The position numbers were made by a program, and so were the translations under genes. DNA of 64,000 bases, from positions 6,201,734 through 6,265,733 of the forward strand of contig NC_035167.2 of assembly GCF_001659605.2 (NCBI RefSeq). The letters run 5' to 3'. The DNA is from Manihot esculenta. Lineage: Eukaryota > Streptophyta > Magnoliopsida > Malpighiales > Euphorbiaceae. Within the stretch, counting starts at the first letter, position 1; every line of letters begins with the position of its first letter. The notes under the pieces were generated by a model that was given only the letters and a program-made list of their open reading frames with translations, was not told the origin of the DNA and did not search any database. This document shows, piece by piece, positions 60,501 to 64,000 of this stretch.

Positions 60501-63500
60501 TTAAAAGAGATGAGGGTACTGCTGGAGCATAGACTCCCGTGTCTCCCAAGTGCATTCTTCCAAATTGTGGTGGTTCCACAGGACTTTCACCATCGGGATT
60601 TCCTTGTTCCTTAACTTTCTGATCTGGGTGTCTATGATCCGAACTGGCTGTTCAACATAGGTGAGATCCTCTTGGACCTCCACATCAGGCTCACTAAGAA
60701 CCTTGCTCGGATCTGACACAAACTTCCTCAACATTGAAACATGGAAAACCGGATGGATTCTTTCCATTGAAGCAGGTAAATCCAGCTTGTACGACACATT
60801 CCCAATCTTTTGCAAGATTTCAAAGGGTCCGATGTATCGTGGAGCTAGTTTACCTTTCTTCCCAAAGCGAACCACTCCTTTCATTGGAGACACCTTGAGC
60901 AATACCAGATCCCCCTCCTGAAACTCTAACTGTCTTCTGCGGACGTCTGCATAACTCTTCTGCCTGCTTGTAGCAGTCTTGATCCTCTCTCTGATTATGG
61001 GTACTACCCTGCTGGTAATCTCTACTAGCTCAGGCACTGCCAAGGCCTTTTCTCCAACCTCTTCCTAGCAAACAGGTGATCTGCACTTCCTTCCATACAA
61101 AGCTTCATATGGAGCCATCCCGATGCTAGCATGATGGCTGTTGTTGTAGGCAAACTCCACCAAAGGTAGATGCTGCCTCCAAGAACCGCCAAAGTCCAGC
61201 ACACACATTCTGAGCATATCCTCTATGGTCTGGATGGTCCTTTCTGACTGTCCATCAGTCTGGGGGTGGAAGGCAGTACTGAAATCCAACCTAGTACCCA
61301 TGGCATTCTGCAGACTCCGCCAAAACCTGGAGGTGAACTGGGGCCCTCTATCTGACACTATAGAAACAGGAACCCCATGCAGCCTGACGATCTCATCAAC
61401 ATACACCTGCGCCAACTTGTCCACAGAATAGCCACTCCTGACAGGAATGAAGTGAGCAGATTTGGTGAGTCTGTCCACAATCACCCATATGGAGTCCACT
61501 CTGTTGGACGCTGCCGGTAACCCCACTAAGAAGTCCATAGCTATATTTTCCCATTTCCACTCTGGAATAGGTAGCGGGTTAAGCATTCCAGCCGACTTCT
61601 GATGTTCCAGCTTCACCCTTTGACACACTTCGCAGGCTGACACGAACTGTGCCACTTCTTTCTTCATCGCTGGCCACCAATAAACCTTCTTCAGATCTTG
61701 ATACATCTTGGTGGCTCCGGGGCGAACGCTGTATCTTGCATTATGAGCCTCTCTCATAATGTCTCCTTTTAGCCCTATGTCATCTGGTACACATAATTGA
61801 CTCCCATAGCGGAGGATCCCCTTTCTGTCAAATCTGAACTCGCTGTCTTTGCCTGACTGAACAGTCCTGGCAATCTTCACTAACTCCGGGTCCTCATGCT
61901 GTTTCTGAGCCACCTGCTCCAGAAACACGGGTGCCACTTTCATCTGGGCCACCAAGGCACCTGTACCAGATAACTCCATCTGTAGACCTTCCTCAATGAG
62001 CTTGTAGAACTCCTTCACCACTGGCCTCCTCTCTGCCGATATGTGGGATAGACTACCGAGTGATTTCCGGCTTAAGGCGTCTGCCACAACATTCGCCTTA
62101 CCCGGATGGTACTGAATCTTGCAATCATAGTCACTCAGCAGCTCCACCCATCTCCTCTGTCTCAAATTCAGATCTCTTTGACTCAGGATGTACTGCAGGC
62201 TTTTATGATCTATGAAGATCTCACATTTTACCCCGTAGAGGTAGTGCCTCCACATCTTGAGTGCAAAGATTACTGCTGCCATCTCCAGGTCATGTGTGGG
62301 GTAATTCAACTCATGCTTCTTCAGCTGCCTAGAAGCATAAGCGATCACCCTCTCCTTCTGCATTAGTACACAACCCAGTCCCACACAGGACGCATCACAA
62401 AAGACTGTAAAGTCCTCATCACTAGATGGCAGAGCTAAAACTGGTGCTGAAGTCAACCTCTTCTTAAGCTCTTCAAAACTCTCTTCGCACTGGTCGGTCC
62501 ACAGAAACTTCTGATTCTTCTTGGTTAGTCTGGTCAGAGGAGCTGCTATCTTCGAGAAGTCCTGAACGAACCTCCTGTAGTAACCTGCCAAACCCAAGAA
62601 ACTCCTAATCTCTGTCACTGAAGTGGGTCTGGGCCAGTTAGCCACATTTTTTGTCTTCTTGGGGTCTACCTCTATCCCATTCTCTGACACGTAACAGCCC
62701 GGCCCTTTTCCACCGGCGCTGTTACCACTCACAGCCCGGACTGGCTCCAGCGCTGTGAGCAGCTCTTAACATCCTCTCACCCTCACGGGCTCTTGAGGCA
62801 GGATTTATCCCTCGGGGGAGCCACTACGGCCCACCCTGGCCCAAGGGTTTTGGCTTATGGCACTTTTCCACCATAAGTCGCCTCCCCCACTACTCGAACC
62901 CTTGACCTCCCACTTTAAGGGAATAGTCTGGTGAGAGTGAGTAGTGGGGGAGGTCAAGGGTTCGAGTAGTGGGGGAGGCGACTTATGGTGGAAAAGTGCC
63001 ATAAGCCAAAACCCTTGGGCCAGGGTGGGCCGTAGTGGCTCCCCCGAGGGATAAATCCTGCCTCAAGAGCCCGTGAGGGTGAGAGGATGTTAAAAGCTGC
63101 TCACAGCGCTGGAGCCAGTCCGGGCTGTGAGTGGTAACAGCGCCGGTGGAAAAGGGCCGGGCTGTTACACTACATGCCCCAAGAATGAAATGCTCCTCAG
63201 CCAGAACTCACATTTAGAGAACTTGGCATACAAGCCATGTTCCCTCAAAGTCTGCAAGACCAACCGCAGATGATGGGCATGCTCCTCTGCATTCCTGGAA
63301 TACACTAAGATATCATCTATGAAGACAATAACAAAGTGATCCAGGTATTGGCTAAACACTCTGTTCATGAGATCTATGAATGCTGCAGGGGCGTTGGTTA
63401 ACCCGAACGGCATTACAAGGAACTCAAAATGCCCATATCTGGTCCTGAAAGCTGTCTTCGGCACATCCTCCTCCCTTATCCTTAGCTGATGGTACCCCGA

Positions 63501-64000
63501 TCTTAGATCTATTTTGGAGAAACAACCCGCTCCTGCTAGCTGGTCGAATAGATCATCGATCCTTGGCAGAGGGTACCTATTCTTGGTAGTGACTTTGTTC
63601 AACTGCCTGTAGTCGATACAAAGTCTGAGGGATCCATCCTTCTTTCTCACAAACAAGACCGGAGCACCCCAAGGTGAGGTATTCTGTCGGATGAAGCCCT
63701 TCTCTACCAGCTCTTGCAACTGCTCTTTCAACTCCTTCAACTCGGCTGGGGCCATCCTGTAGGGAGGGATAGAGATCGATCTAGTTCCAGGCACCAACTC
63801 TATCTCGAACTCTATCTCCCTAGCAGGTGGTAAACCTGGAAGCTCATCTGGAAAGACATCCCGAAACTCTCTGACAACTGGCACCGAGGCCGGCTCCCTG
63901 ACCTGACTGTTTAGCTCTCTCACATGAGCTAAGTACCCCTGACATCCCTTCCTAAGCAACCTACGAGCCTGAAGAGCTGATATCAGACCTCTAGGTGTGC
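60501..64000 (-). pseudogene. gypsy B pol, one nonsense codon and one insertion
   Basis: The minus-strand frame is open from the window edge through RT (FIDDILVYS near 63300) to 63169, where a 478 bp palindrome interrupts [10 protein letters not shown]. It resumes at about 62690 through RNase H, the H2C2 finger ([14 protein letters not shown] to CEVCQRVK), the integrase core (DFLVGLP, SDRGPQF) and the chromodomain-like tail (VKVLWNHHNLEECTWE), ending at 60501. The only internal stop is TAG at 61067-61065, where gypsy A has TGG. The frame is otherwise conserved with gypsy A. Confidence 0.93.
62691..63168. mobile_element. 478 bp near-perfect palindrome (foldback element) in gypsy B pol
   Basis: Arms 62691-62910 and 62949-63168 are 220 bp each, exactly symmetric about a 38 bp centre. 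I see one mismatch (near 62767). It starts GTAACAGCCCGG and ends CCGGGCTGTTAC. Against gypsy A it sits between CTGACAC and TACATG with AC repeated on the right, a 2 bp target duplication at most. Each arm holds GGGTTCGAG, similar to a tRNA B box. It codes for nothing obvious. Confidence 0.92.

Larger units (their letters stand above)
56568..64000 (-). mobile_element. Ty3/gypsy chromovirus 'gypsy B', same family as gypsy A
   Basis: The copy is in minus orientation, with its complete 3' LTR on the left and pol running off the right edge, and is inserted into the LINE. It is better preserved than gypsy A: within the window pol has one nonsense codon and one insertion. The 5 bases before the LTR are GTTTG; the matching end is outside the window. 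Confidence 0.95.

Noticed and set aside
62691..63168. tRNA gene or SINE from the GGGTTCGAG words
   Set aside because: There is no A box at the right distance and no cloverleaf; each arm repeats the word only because of the palindrome.

Overview
The window is nuclear DNA of a flowering plant. Genes are split by GT-AG introns, intergenic DNA is AT-rich, and most of the rest is LTR retrotransposons, LINE remnants and foldback elements. The proteins (squalene epoxidase, organellar aspartyl-tRNA synthetase, an LRR receptor-like protein, a DC1 zinc-finger protein) are those of a eudicot. A woody Malpighiales such as a Euphorbiaceae species is my guess; nothing here proves it.

Layout. 1-2576: 3' part of a Ty1/copia element whose 3' LTR abuts a decayed squalene epoxidase gene (2577-4454). 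4650-10660: a 5'-truncated Ty3/gypsy chromovirus ('gypsy A') with a complete 2.26 kb 3' LTR. 10661-13169: rearranged LTR pieces, including a large LTR inverted repeat. 13740-16320: remnants of one minus-strand LINE interrupted by scrambled pieces of another gypsy family. 16320-25400: AT-rich DNA with a foldback element, an LTR fragment ('family D') and a copia 3' end. 25402-33096: an intact minus-strand 15-exon organellar AspRS gene, the best-supported gene here. 33100-40380: intergenic DNA and a decayed minus-strand copia. 40723-44072: an intact three-exon gene for an uncharacterised 852-residue protein with two membrane segments. 45402-47990: a gypsy LTR joined to a pol end. 50185-52763: an LRR receptor-like protein gene with one frameshift. 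54008-54760: a DC1 gene broken by an exact 44 bp tandem duplication. 55340-64000: a LINE interrupted by a second copy of the gypsy A family ('gypsy B', minus strand), itself hit by a solo family D LTR (with target duplication) and by a near-perfect 478 bp palindrome.

Only two protein genes look fully functional (AspRS and the 852-residue protein). Squalene epoxidase is dead. The LRR and DC1 genes are each broken by one small, probably recent lesion. I see no new operon-like system. The least explained signals are the palindromic GCC-box-like arrays next to the TATA box of the gypsy LTRs, the family-specific tandem cassettes in the same LTRs, the 478 bp palindrome, and a cluster of mitosis-type AACGG motifs upstream of the 852-residue protein gene.
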